From contig JACKPC010000002.1 in NCBI GenBank assembly GCA_024233835.1, forward strand, positions 519,001 through 583,000: a stretch of 64,000 nt of DNA, given 5' to 3'. The position numbers and the translations under genes are program-made. This DNA is from Leptospiraceae bacterium (lineage in GTDB: Bacteria; Spirochaetota; Leptospiria; Leptospirales; Leptospiraceae). The notes under the pieces were generated by a model. That model was not told the origin of the DNA, did no database searches, and was given only the letters and a program-made list of their open reading frames with translations. Of this stretch, positions 44,694 through 53,555 are shown in pieces; the first letter of the stretch is position 1; each line of letters begins with the position of its first letter.

Positions 44694-45209
44694 CTAGGGC
44701 TTATGGAAAATCCTATATTTTTCCTCGACTAATATTTTCTTTAAACTATTCTCTTTAGAATACTCAATATCAACTATTTTCCATTTATCTTTTACTCTTA
44801 TTAAATGATAATTTATATTCATCTTCTTCTCAAAGTTATAAAACTCAACCGGGACTATATATACATCTTTTTTTTGAAAACTCTTCTTTACATGGAAATC
44901 ATGGATTTCGAACTCCTGTGCCTGATATAGTATATCGAATTTGATGCTACCTTCTTCTCCTGAAAAACGTACATCGTCCCATAGTAAATCGCCGAGCTCT
45001 TTCTCAAAATATCTATCAAGTTCTTCCCTGCTATTTCCCTGGATAATTCCATCAAGACCAATTTGTATTCTATGATTATGAGTTTTATATAATTCATAAA
45101 TAAATATACCGGCAGGATCCTTCGGAGCAGGTTCGATACCATCCTTCTTTAGTGGTGCAGGCTTACAAAAAAAGCTCCATAAAATAAAAAAGAAAAAAAA
45201 GTATTTCAT
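44694..45209 (-). CDS. Lipoprotein, possibly DUF3828-like
   Basis: A 171-residue lipoprotein with a lipobox LWSFFC (Cys15) and a mature region with EKELGDLLWDDVRF and a C-terminal HLIRVKDKWKIVDIEY stretch. The last part resembles DUF3828 and related NTF2-like proteins, but the match is weak. Its ATG overlaps the stop of the CDF transporter gene (ATGA), so the two are cotranscribed. Confidence 0.68.
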   Translation of the reverse strand: MKYFFFFFILWSFFCKPAPLKKDGIEPAPKDPAGIFIYELYKTHNHRIQIGLDGIIQGNSREELDRYFEKELGDLLWDDVRFSGEEGSIKFDILYQAQEFEIHDFHVKKSFQKKDVYIVPVEFYNFEKKMNINYHLIRVKDKWKIVDIEYSKENSLKKILVEEKYRIFHKP

Positions 45210-46066
45210 ATCGGATCCATGTGAATTGTGGATTCCATATTTAATTGTGTTTTCAATTGTTTTTCCAATGTATCCGCTACATCATGAGCCTGGCGCAAAC
45301 TCCAATCAGCAGGTAACTCGATATGGATTATCACTTCCGAGTATGAACCATAATTATGAACATGCACCTTGTGAATTGACACAGGAAAACCCGCTATCCC
45401 GTTTACCATAGCCTGGATTTTCTGTATCAATTCTTCTTCGGGAGCCTCTCCCAGAATTGTTCCTGCTGCTTCCATAATAATTTCATAAGCTGTATAGGCA
45501 ATAAATATCGCTACAAGAATTCCAAGAAGGGAATCTATCCACCAGAAGTATTTTCCTAAAAATATTCCCAGTAAAATAATTACAGATGATATGGCATCAC
45601 TTCTATGGTGCCAGCCATCAGCTTTCAAAGAGCTAATATTCTCTCTCTTTCCTGCCAGAATGGAAACCCTTGCCAGAAGCTCTTTGAGTATAATGGATAT
45701 AAGTGTAACAAAAATAGCCCAATAACCATATTTAGCTTCTTTTTTAATTTTTAGATTATGGATGCTTTCTATTAAGAATTCATAGGCAATAATTCCCAAA
45801 AAAACTCCTATAATAATAGTGGCAATAAATTCAGCCCTACCATGTCCGTACGGATGTTCTTTATCTGCGGGTTTACTGGCAATTTTAATACCAACTATCA
45901 TAACAATAGAAGTTAAAGAGTCGGAAAGTGTGTGCCAGGCATCCGCCATTAAAGCTATAGAAGCTGAGTATATTCCGGCTATATATTTTATGATAAAAAG
46001 CAGGATATTAATAATTACCGATATCCAGCCCAACTTATAAGCAACTTGATCCTTATTTTTCTTCAT
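45206..46066 (-). CDS. Cation diffusion facilitator (CDF) metal efflux transporter
   Basis: A 286-residue inner-membrane exporter, probably for Zn2+, Fe2+ or Mn2+ by proton exchange. Six membrane helices; metal site residues in LMADAWHTLSDSL and LKADGWHHRSDAI; the HPYGHGRAEFIAT motif between helices; a C-terminal cytoplasmic domain ending in HIHMDPI-like strand residues (HVHNYGSYSEVIIHIEL). The Asp-His pairs (D…H and H…D) suggest Zn or Fe. The start at 46066 is chosen because AGGA lies seven bases upstream; the open frame continues to 46129 without one. Confidence 0.9.
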   Translation of the reverse strand: MKKNKDQVAYKLGWISVIINILLFIIKYIAGIYSASIALMADAWHTLSDSLTSIVMIVGIKIASKPADKEHPYGHGRAEFIATIIIGVFLGIIAYEFLIESIHNLKIKKEAKYGYWAIFVTLISIILKELLARVSILAGKRENISSLKADGWHHRSDAISSVIILLGIFLGKYFWWIDSLLGILVAIFIAYTAYEIIMEAAGTILGEAPEEELIQKIQAMVNGIAGFPVSIHKVHVHNYGSYSEVIIHIELPADWSLRQAHDVADTLEKQLKTQLNMESTIHMDPI

Positions 46067-46168
46067 TTCTCTTCCTTTATTCAAATCTGAAGCAACTATA
46101 AATTGAGGCAAGTATTTTGATTGAAACACCTTAGCCTGAATATTCCATGGAAAGTGGAGGCTATAATC

Positions 46169-47251
46169 TTGAAAAAAGTTTATAATTTTAGTGCCGGACC
46201 TGCAACTTTACCGGCTGAAGTATTAAAAAAAGCTCAAAACGAACTTTTAGATTGGAACGGCAGTGGAATGTCGGTAATGGAAATGAGTCACAGGGGTAAA
46301 GAATTCCTTTCCATCGCAGTAAAAGCAGAATCTGATCTACGTGAACTATTATCCATTCCATCTGATTATAAAGTTTTATTTTTACAGGGCGGAGCCAGTC
46401 AACAATTTGCAGCTATTCCCCTGAATCTTTTAGGAGATAAAACGAAAGCTGATTATATTAACACCGGTGCCTGGTCCAAAAAAGCAATTTCCGAAGCTAA
46501 GAAATATTGCGAGGTAAATGTCGCAGCCAGCTCCGAAAAAGAGAACTTTACTACGGTTCCTTCTGTAAGTAATTGGAAACTAAACCCGGAAGCTGCCTAT
46601 CTTCATTATACAGCAAATGAGACAATTGGTGGAGTAGAATTTGATTTTATTCCCGAATCCGGCTCCGTTCCTCTTGTATGCGACTTGTCCTCAACGATTC
46701 TTTCACGTCCCTTAGATGTAAGTAAATTTGGAATGATTTATGCCGGGGCTCAAAAGAATATCGGACCGGCAGGACTCACCATTGTAATAATAAAAGAAAG
46801 TTTATTAGGAAAAACAAAAGCTATAACACCAACCATGTTAGATTATAAAATACAGGTTGAAAATGAGTCTATGTATAATACTCCACCCTGTTATTCCTGG
46901 TATATAGCCGGTCTTGTTTTTGATTGGTTGAAGAGCAACGGGGGCCTAAAAGCTATGGCCGATAAAAATAAAAAGAAAGCCGATAAGCTATATAAAAAAA
47001 TCAATAGTACCGACTTCTACAAGAATCCGGTAGAACCCAAATATCGTTCCTGGATGAATATACCTTTTACCTTAGTCAATCCGGAACTGGATAATGAATT
47101 CCTTGATGGTGCAAAAAAAGCAGGTCTTGTAAGTTTAAAAGGACATCGTTCTGTCGGAGGAATGAGAGCCAGTATTTATAACGCTATGCCGGAAGAAGGA
47201 GTTGATGCTCTAATCGCCTATATGGATGAGTTTGAAAAGAAAAGAGGTTAA
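46169..47251 (+). CDS. serC: Phosphoserine aminotransferase
   Basis: A 361-residue PLP enzyme converting 3-phosphohydroxypyruvate and glutamate to phosphoserine. The start is TTG (residues LKKVYNFSAGPATLP), supported by GGAGG eight bases upstream; the length then equals the E. coli enzyme (362). The Lys-PLP segment is GMIYAGAQKNIGPAGL. Other signatures are GGASQQFA and GHRSVGGMRASIYN at the end. serA follows after three bases, so the second and first steps of serine synthesis are encoded together. Confidence 0.95.
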   Translation: MKKVYNFSAGPATLPAEVLKKAQNELLDWNGSGMSVMEMSHRGKEFLSIAVKAESDLRELLSIPSDYKVLFLQGGASQQFAAIPLNLLGDKTKADYINTGAWSKKAISEAKKYCEVNVAASSEKENFTTVPSVSNWKLNPEAAYLHYTANETIGGVEFDFIPESGSVPLVCDLSSTILSRPLDVSKFGMIYAGAQKNIGPAGLTIVIIKESLLGKTKAITPTMLDYKIQVENESMYNTPPCYSWYIAGLVFDWLKSNGGLKAMADKNKKKADKLYKKINSTDFYKNPVEPKYRSWMNIPFTLVNPELDNEFLDGAKKAGLVSLKGHRSVGGMRASIYNAMPEEGVDALIAYMDEFEKKRG

Positions 47252-47254
47252 AGA

Positions 47255-48415
47255 ATGTATAAATTATTAACTTTAAATAATATATCGCTTAAGGGTTTAA
47301 ATGTATTTCCAAGAGATACTTATGAAATCGCTTCAGAAATGTTAAACCCGGATGCAATTCTCTTACGTTCTTTTAATCTTCACGACTACTCCATTCCGAG
47401 CAGTGTAAAAGCTGTAGGTCGTGCCGGAGCAGGTGTAAATAATATCCCGATTGATAAATTGAGCGCTATTGGAGTTCCGGTTTTCAATACTCCCGGTGCC
47501 AACGCTAATGCGGTAGCCGAATTAGTTTTAGCTTCCATTCTTATGGCCTCAAGGAATATTATCCAGGGCTGGGACTTTACAAAGAAACTAAGTGGAGATG
47601 ATAAAGAGATTTCTAAAGCTATCGAAACTGGCAAAAAGAATTTTAGTGGATTTGAATTACCCGGAAAAACTCTGGGAGTTATCGGTCTTGGAGCGATAGG
47701 TGTTAAAGTAGCAAACTTGGCCCATGCACTCGGTATGAATGTAATTGGTTATGATCCCGTTTTAACAGTTGATAGAGCCTGGGAACTCTCATCCCATGTT
47801 CAAAAAGCCATCAGTCTGGATGATTTAATCTCCAGGGTAGACTATATTACGTTTCATGTTCCATTTAATGATCATACAAAAGATCTGCTAAACGAAAACA
47901 GGATAAAATTACTGAAAAATAAAGCGGTAATTCTAAATTTTGCTCGTGGTGGTATCGTAAATGATAAAGCTGTGGTGGAGGCAATTCGAGCCGGTAAAGT
48001 ATATGCTTATTTCACTGATTTCCCGAACAATCTTTTAAAAGATCAGGATAAAGTGATTTGCCTTCCTCACTTAGGAGCCTCTACTGCCGAAGCAGAAGAA
48101 AATTGTGCCTACATGATAGCTGAGCAAATAAAAGACTTTTTAGAAAATGGAAATATTAAAAACTCTGTAAATTTTCCTGAAATTTTTATGCCTAAAGATG
48201 GACCCAGAATGGCTATAGCGAATTCGAATGTACCTAAAATGGTAGCACAGATTTCTACCTGCCTTGCCGGTCATGAACTGAATATTAAAGATATGCTAAA
48301 TAAGTCTCGTGGTGATCTGGCTTATACTCTTGTTGATGTAGATAAACCGATTCCATCTGAAGCAATTGAAGAAATTAAAAAAATTAATGGAGTACTGTCT
48401 ATAAGAACTTTATAA
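47255..48415 (+). CDS. serA: D-3-phosphoglycerate dehydrogenase, short-type SerA with ACT domain
   Basis: A 386-residue NAD-dependent enzyme of serine synthesis, expected from its operon with serC. Segments: VGRAGAGVNNIPID, NTPGANANAVAEL, Rossmann GVIGLGAIGVKVA, catalytic Arg in NFARGGIVND and His in CLPHLGASTAEAEEN. The usual Glu-bearing DVFxxEP motif is replaced by TDFPNNLLKDQD, as in a known SerA subgroup. A short ACT domain ends the protein. AGAGG lies seven bases before the ATG. A second PGDH gene at 36421 makes this a duplicate function. Confidence 0.9.
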   Translation: MYKLLTLNNISLKGLNVFPRDTYEIASEMLNPDAILLRSFNLHDYSIPSSVKAVGRAGAGVNNIPIDKLSAIGVPVFNTPGANANAVAELVLASILMASRNIIQGWDFTKKLSGDDKEISKAIETGKKNFSGFELPGKTLGVIGLGAIGVKVANLAHALGMNVIGYDPVLTVDRAWELSSHVQKAISLDDLISRVDYITFHVPFNDHTKDLLNENRIKLLKNKAVILNFARGGIVNDKAVVEAIRAGKVYAYFTDFPNNLLKDQDKVICLPHLGASTAEAEENCAYMIAEQIKDFLENGNIKNSVNFPEIFMPKDGPRMAIANSNVPKMVAQISTCLAGHELNIKDMLNKSRGDLAYTLVDVDKPIPSEAIEEIKKINGVLSIRTL

Positions 48416-48423
48416 TTTTCTTT

Positions 48424-48461
48424 TTCTGAGGATTATGCACTACTTGTAATAGTCCTCAGAA
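48424..48461 (+). terminator. Hairpin after the serC-serA operon
   Basis: TTCTGAGGA (48424-48432) pairs with TCCTCAGAA (48453-48461); inner TTA/TAA bases could extend the stem. The sequence after it is TTTAGTTC, not a long T tract, so termination efficiency is uncertain. Confidence 0.5.
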
Positions 48462-48510
48462 TTTAGTTCATACACTATAATTTTTAGATCATCTATTCGA
48501 GTATATCAAA

Positions 48511-50865
48511 ATGAAATATTACAATCTACAAACCCTCTTAGACGAATGCAGTAAAGAGTCAATTCATATACCGGGGAAAATTCAATCTCATGGTTTTCTG
48601 CTTGCCTTTAATACTGAAAACTGGACTATCACTCATATATCAGGTAATGTTCATGAATACTGTGACTTCAAACCAAGTGACCTTTTAGGAAAACACCTTG
48701 ATGAAATTTTAGGCAGCATACAATTTCGCTTTATAAAGAATATAATTTCATTAGATAAACCGGAGTCTGTTAATCCTTTACAAATTACCCTGCTACTCTC
48801 AGGATCAAAAAAACAATATAATGGTATTATAAAACCTTCTTCTAATGGATTATTTCTGATTGAATTTGAAAACAATGAATCAGAAAAACATTTCAAAGTC
48901 TCACATATCAATAGACTATTTGACGAAACCTTAAGTAAATTTCTGGAAGCCGAAAACTTATATGGACTATGCAATAGTGCTGCATTTCTCATTAAACGCA
49001 TTACTTCCTATGATCGAGTAATGATATACCAATTTGATAAAGATTGGCATGGCGAAGTTATTGCTGAAGCCAGTGAAAAACATCTAAGCCCTTACCTGGG
49101 TTTGCACTTTCCTTCTTCAGATATACCGGTTCAAGCAAGAAAGCTATACTCCATAAATTGGACTCGAATTATACCGGACATTAATTATAAGTCTGTTGAA
49201 ATTCATGCTATTGATGAGTACAAAGATATAGATCTGGATCTCACACACTCAGTGCTAAGAAGTGTTTCTCCTTTTCATATCGAATACTTGAATAACATGT
49301 TAGTACAGGCCTCTTTAAGTATTTCTATACTGGTAAAAGGTAAACTCTGGGGACTAATCGCCTGTCACAACTACAATCCAAAATTTGTCAGTTATCAATT
49401 CCGGAATACCTGTGAGTTTATAGGTAAAATCTTTTCCTATCATTTAAATCTACTCGAACAAAAGCTAGTCCAATCCAAAGCTTCTTTTTTTAATAGTATA
49501 AAAAGTAAACTACTCAATCAATTTTATAAAGAGCAGGATTTGAGTGAAGCTCTCCTAAACGGTCGTGTTAATCTCCTTAGCTTCCTATTATCAGAAGGGG
49601 CTGCAATATATTATAATAGTAAGATTACAACAATTGGAGATGCACCAAATGAAGAATCAATTCGCAAAATTATTGAATATTTTAATACTACCGATAACTC
49701 AGATTACCTGTTCACCAACTTTACTGCTTCCTTAATTCCGGAACTCAGAGAAGACAAGAATGTTGCATCCGGACTTGCCATATTACGTTTATCTAAAAAG
49801 TTAAATATATTTATACTTCTATTCCGTCCTGAAAAAATTAAAACTATCCAATGGGGTTCTGATCCAAATAAAAAACTTTCCTATCATGATGGAAAGATCA
49901 TATTATCTCCAAGTAATTCTTTTAATGTTTGGAAAGAAAATGTATATATGCAGTCTGAAGAATGGACTTCTGCTGATACTCAACTTCTTCAAGTATTCAG
50001 AAAAGAGTTAGTATTAGCAATTCATGAATTAGATTACCGTAAAGAAACGTTTCTAGCTCCGGATGAAACACTTGAGTTGTATAAAGAACGTAATGAGTTA
50101 TTGGAAGAAAAAACTCGTTCATTGCAAAATAAAATAACAGAATTACAAAATAAGCAATTTACATTTTTAAACCAACTAACTGTTAAAGACGAAATAAGCA
50201 GATTGAAAGCCAGTTTTCTCACCAATATTAGTAAACGAGTTTTTTTTCAAATCAATGAATTGAGTGAATCTCTAAATTTTCTTAATCTTTATGAATATAA
50301 TCAGGATCTGGCAGAAATAGTCAATAAGCTAACAAACAATGTATTGGAAGAATCATCCAGGATACAGGAATTCGCAAAATTAGAGTACCAGTTTTTACTC
50401 CAAAAAACTAAGACTGTCAATCTCTTTACTTATGTACTTGAAACTTATAATGATTTCAAAAAGAAGAGTAATTATAATATTCCGAATTGCATAAACTTCA
50501 TAGAACCTGATGATGATTATTTTATCCAGATCGATGAGAAAATCTTTTCGAAATTTCTCTTTATTGTATTTTTATATTTTTCCAGATACCCGGATCATTT
50601 ATCAAAAATTAACATTAAACCGGGACATGGCGGAGTGAAAGATCTTGAGATAGTGATTAGTACATCAGCACCGGTTATCAAAATTCAAGAATCACAACCA
50701 AATGAATTTCTAAATATAGTCTTTAACGAAATAGAAACAGAAGAAAAACTTTTGGACTATGATCTAAACCTTATCTTTATGCACAAACTAATCAATTTGC
50801 ATAATGGAATATTAAATGTTTATAATAATTATCCTGACGAATCTATGATTAAATTATCATTTTAA
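48511..50865 (+). CDS. Bacteriophytochrome (PAS-GAF-PHY) with a degenerate histidine kinase module
   Basis: A 784-residue red/far-red light sensor. The N-terminal PAS has the biliverdin-attachment site Cys13 in DECSKESIHIPGKIQSHG. The GAF domain has FPSSDIPVQARKLY (Asp204) and SVSPFHIEYLNNM (His256), the chromophore-pocket residues. A PHY domain follows (about 335-505), then a coiled coil. In the kinase part, the H box reads FLTNISKRVFF with Lys575 at the acceptor His site, and no N or G boxes are visible in the last 150 residues. It should bind bilin but not autophosphorylate, so output by protein contact is inferred. TATAAT at 48476 may be its -10. No heme oxygenase gene is adjacent. Confidence 0.88.
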   Translation: MKYYNLQTLLDECSKESIHIPGKIQSHGFLLAFNTENWTITHISGNVHEYCDFKPSDLLGKHLDEILGSIQFRFIKNIISLDKPESVNPLQITLLLSGSKKQYNGIIKPSSNGLFLIEFENNESEKHFKVSHINRLFDETLSKFLEAENLYGLCNSAAFLIKRITSYDRVMIYQFDKDWHGEVIAEASEKHLSPYLGLHFPSSDIPVQARKLYSINWTRIIPDINYKSVEIHAIDEYKDIDLDLTHSVLRSVSPFHIEYLNNMLVQASLSISILVKGKLWGLIACHNYNPKFVSYQFRNTCEFIGKIFSYHLNLLEQKLVQSKASFFNSIKSKLLNQFYKEQDLSEALLNGRVNLLSFLLSEGAAIYYNSKITTIGDAPNEESIRKIIEYFNTTDNSDYLFTNFTASLIPELREDKNVASGLAILRLSKKLNIFILLFRPEKIKTIQWGSDPNKKLSYHDGKIILSPSNSFNVWKENVYMQSEEWTSADTQLLQVFRKELVLAIHELDYRKETFLAPDETLELYKERNELLEEKTRSLQNKITELQNKQFTFLNQLTVKDEISRLKASFLTNISKRVFFQINELSESLNFLNLYEYNQDLAEIVNKLTNNVLEESSRIQEFAKLEYQFLLQKTKTVNLFTYVLETYNDFKKKSNYNIPNCINFIEPDDDYFIQIDEKIFSKFLFIVFLYFSRYPDHLSKINIKPGHGGVKDLEIVISTSAPVIKIQESQPNEFLNIVFNEIETEEKLLDYDLNLIFMHKLINLHNGILNVYNNYPDESMIKLSF

Positions 50866-50871
50866 GATATA

Positions 50872-50921
50872 TTAACTTATGAAAACCCTATCCAAATAAT
50901 TGAATAGGGTATATGAGTTAA
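50872..50921. terminator. Probable shared terminator between phytochrome and OsmC genes
   Basis: An extended stem made of TTAACT/AGTTAA and ACCCTAT/ATAGGGT with a 12-base loop lies between the convergent stops and overlaps the end of the OsmC gene. No strong T tract is seen on either side. Confidence 0.5.
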
Positions 50922-51355
50922 ACTACTTTAATAACCGGCTTTAAATGAACTTCTGTTTTCATGGAATTGGAAATCAAACAGGCTGCTTCTGACTTTTCCA
51001 GAACCCGCAAAGCCTTTTTCTCGTCTTTCTCATCGGAAATTTCTACTATTGCTTCCAGGTCAATTTTAGATATCATAAACTTTCCATCTACTTTTTCCAG
51101 AGTTCCGGTGCCTTTACAAGAAAAAGATTTATATTCCAATTTAGAATTTTCTGCAATAGCTAAAAATGTAGTCATCAGGCAGGAGTTCGCACTGGCTACA
51201 TATAAATGTTCGGGAGACCAGATGCCGGGATGACCCTTGGGAAACTCCGGTGGAGTAGCAACTTCCAGATCCTGAAGTCCTCCCGGAGAACTCATCATAC
51301 CCTTTCTCTCTGTTTTCCATTCAACGTTTACTTCATATATATGCTTTTCTTCCAT
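50918..51355 (-). CDS. OsmC/Ohr family protein
   Basis: A 145-residue protein of the OsmC fold, typically a thiol peroxidase for organic hydroperoxides working as a dimer. The two redox cysteines are in SANSCLMTTFLAIAE and EAACLISNSMK. The N-terminal part GLQDLEVATPPEFPKGHPGIWSPE is usual for the YhfA-like subgroup rather than true Ohr. Not linked to a MarR-type regulator. It converges with the phytochrome gene. Confidence 0.87.
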   Translation of the reverse strand: MEEKHIYEVNVEWKTERKGMMSSPGGLQDLEVATPPEFPKGHPGIWSPEHLYVASANSCLMTTFLAIAENSKLEYKSFSCKGTGTLEKVDGKFMISKIDLEAIVEISDEKDEKKALRVLEKSEAACLISNSMKTEVHLKPVIKVV

Positions 51356-51410
51356 ATACTATACCCAATACCCTATGTTGTAAATTGCAAGAAATTTTTC
51401 TTAGAACTTA

Positions 51411-52094
51411 CTATTTTTCTTTCATCAAGTAATAAATTCCAAGGGGCCAGAAAAACATGAAAAGAAAGATCAAAAGAGGTTTATTCAGATTAGATTTACC
51501 GGACATTTCAATCCTGTATTTCTCCAAGTTATTCTTTGATATACTATCCATAACCTGATGCTTTAAATTATTCCAGTAGTCTAAAGAAAATGGATTTCCA
51601 CAGTAATGACAGGTAGGAATTCCTTCCATAATTAATGAAAACTCCTTACCAAGTTTACCTCCACAACTCGGACAGCTATCTACGAAAACATATTTACTTT
51701 TTAACCTTCTATCATAGACGCGAAACAAATTTTCATCCCAAACATAAAAAGCTTCCCCTGTATTCTCAATTCTTTGAATGCCTTCCAGGATTTTTTTCTT
51801 GTTCATTCCGCTTACTTTTATTAACTCACCCGCATCAATATCCAGAACTGTCTCTAAAAGATTGGCAAATTGGTTTAGCTTCTTTTCTTTTGAACGAAAA
51901 TACAGACCGAGACCTATCATAATAAATGGAGAAAAACCTATAAAACAAAGTACAAGAATCAGAAAAAAGCCACCTTTTCCCCTCCTTCCCAGAGCCCCGA
52001 TTAAAGCTATCATAAAAGGAAGGAATAAAGTAATTAGGATGGAACCGGTAATAATTAAATAATCATCTATTTTATAAAAATTTCTTTCTCTCAT
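51411..52094 (-). CDS. Membrane protein with winged-helix-like and zinc-ribbon segments (paralogue B)
   Basis: A 227-residue protein. Residues 1-75 hold two membrane helices after a MRERNFYKIDD start. Residues about 80-130 form a soluble helical region (LLETVLDIDAGELIKVSGMNKKK) that looks like a winged-helix/PCI-type fold. A four-Cys zinc ribbon follows (DSCPSCGG and PTCHYCGNPF), and a last hydrophobic helix ends the protein. It is a clear paralogue of the protein at 52464, with matching blocks in the same order. Function not recognised. Confidence 0.72.
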   Translation of the reverse strand: MRERNFYKIDDYLIITGSILITLFLPFMIALIGALGRRGKGGFFLILVLCFIGFSPFIMIGLGLYFRSKEKKLNQFANLLETVLDIDAGELIKVSGMNKKKILEGIQRIENTGEAFYVWDENLFRVYDRRLKSKYVFVDSCPSCGGKLGKEFSLIMEGIPTCHYCGNPFSLDYWNNLKHQVMDSISKNNLEKYRIEMSGKSNLNKPLLIFLFMFFWPLGIYYLMKEK

Positions 52095-52193
52095 TCTTTT
52101 TTAAATATCTTTTTCCCTTTTATGTGTTCAAGTATTTTTTCTTTTTCAAAAGAAAGCACAGCCTTCTAGTTCTAAATAATTTATACTCTACTC

Positions 52194-52415
52194 TTAGTTC
52201 TTGTTGTTTTCCAAATCTTCATTCATTCGTTTTTCTGAATATTCCATGAATAATTTATATTCTTCCTCATCTGTTTCTTTTAATTCGAGACATTTTGCAA
52301 GGATAACATCATGCTCTCTTTGTACTTTTACTTTTTTTCTATCTTTTCTGTAGAAGAAAAAAAGCACCCCCAACAGGTAAATGAGTGAAAGGATAAGAAT
52401 AAATATAATTTCCAT
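52194..52415 (-). CDS. Small single-helix membrane protein
   Basis: A 73-residue protein with an N-terminal membrane helix (residues 3-22), a basic stretch (YRKDRKKVKVQ) on the cytoplasmic side and an acidic helical tail. AGAGG lies nine bases before the ATG. It sits between the two zinc-ribbon paralogues on the same strand, with gaps of 48 and 99 bases. Function unknown; a subunit of the same assembly is an inference from position. Confidence 0.65.
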   Translation of the reverse strand: MEIIFILILSLIYLLGVLFFFYRKDRKKVKVQREHDVILAKCLELKETDEEEYKLFMEYSEKRMNEDLENNKN

Positions 52416-52463
52416 AATTGATACCTCTTAATTCTATTAGACGTTCAATAATTAATTTCCACT

Positions 52464-53480
52464 TCAAACAAAACCGCCTTTTCGAATCGCATAGACAATG
52501 GCAGCAGGAAAAAAGAGAATACTAAGAAGGAAAAAAATGATCAGAGAAAACTCTGACTGTTTTTTTTCGGATACTGTCTGTTTATTTTTCCAATCTTCTT
52601 TTTTCATTTTTTCGATTCTTTCCAGTTTTAACTCATTTAAATAGTGAACCGGAAAAGGATTATTACAATAGCTGCAAATATTTCCAAAATTTAAATCGAG
52701 AGAAACTTTTTGATTTACATAATTCCCACAACTCGGACAACGCTCTACAAATATCAGTTGTGTTTTTAGCCGAGAGTCTACTATTCTTTCTGCCTGACTA
52801 TCCCAGATAAGGGAGGTAAGCCCCCGACTATTCAGTACCTGTATAACCCTGGAAAGACCTTTTTCATCAAGACCTGTACTATAAAGTATATCTTTAATGG
52901 GAGCCTCAAAAGATTTCTCGAGGATATGATAAACAGAGAGAGCTTTTTCTTCTATTTTACGTATATACAGACCGACAATGAGAAAGGCTATACCGGCCCC
53001 TCCTCCGATTAAGAAAATAATACCAAACTTTTTTAAGGCCGCATTTTCAATTTTGGCTCTTTCTTCGTCTGTTAATTCCCTTATAGCCACTAACTTGGGA
53101 TATTTGCTTTTAATTAAATCATGCTTAATTTTGGGAAGAAACTGTTCATTCAGCTCACGATACTCAATTTTTCCATTTTTATCATCAATAGCAATTTGTT
53201 TTGTCTTCTCGTCGTAGGAGACTTCCTTCTTGGGATATTCTTTTCTTAAGTACTTTATATTTTCCTGAATTAGAGTTCCTTTCACACTGAGATCGGAAAT
53301 CTGCTCCCTGATAAACTCCCTCTTACCATCCTTTTTTATTTCGACCATAAAGGAGGTTCCGGGCTGATTATCCAGGCAAGAACCGCAGTATCCCCCAAAA
53401 CTAAAAATGCCGAACAGGATTAAAAACCATTTTCCGGTTTTTATTAAAATATCATCAATTTTGTAAATATTCTCTCTCAT
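52464..53480 (-). CDS. Membrane protein with zinc ribbon (paralogue A, with an extra domain)
   Basis: A 338-residue protein. It starts MRENIYKIDDILIKTG like its paralogue, then a membrane helix. An inserted extracytoplasmic domain of about 110 residues (rich in Lys/Asp/Glu) is absent from the paralogue. A second helix (about 150-172), the shared helical domain (LEKSFEAPIKDILYSTGLDEKGL), the zinc ribbon (ERCPSCGN and NICSYCNNPFPV) and a C-terminal helix follow. The ATG at 53480 matches the paralogue's N terminus; the open frame begins at a TTG five codons earlier. No known family name. Confidence 0.72.
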   Translation of the reverse strand: MRENIYKIDDILIKTGKWFLILFGIFSFGGYCGSCLDNQPGTSFMVEIKKDGKREFIREQISDLSVKGTLIQENIKYLRKEYPKKEVSYDEKTKQIAIDDKNGKIEYRELNEQFLPKIKHDLIKSKYPKLVAIRELTDEERAKIENAALKKFGIIFLIGGGAGIAFLIVGLYIRKIEEKALSVYHILEKSFEAPIKDILYSTGLDEKGLSRVIQVLNSRGLTSLIWDSQAERIVDSRLKTQLIFVERCPSCGNYVNQKVSLDLNFGNICSYCNNPFPVHYLNELKLERIEKMKKEDWKNKQTVSEKKQSEFSLIIFFLLSILFFPAAIVYAIRKGGFV

Positions 53481-53555
53481 ATCTTCAGGATTCAAAGCCT
53501 ATCACAGACTCTTAAGCCTGACAAGAAAAAATAAATTTTTTAAGCTATAATATTC

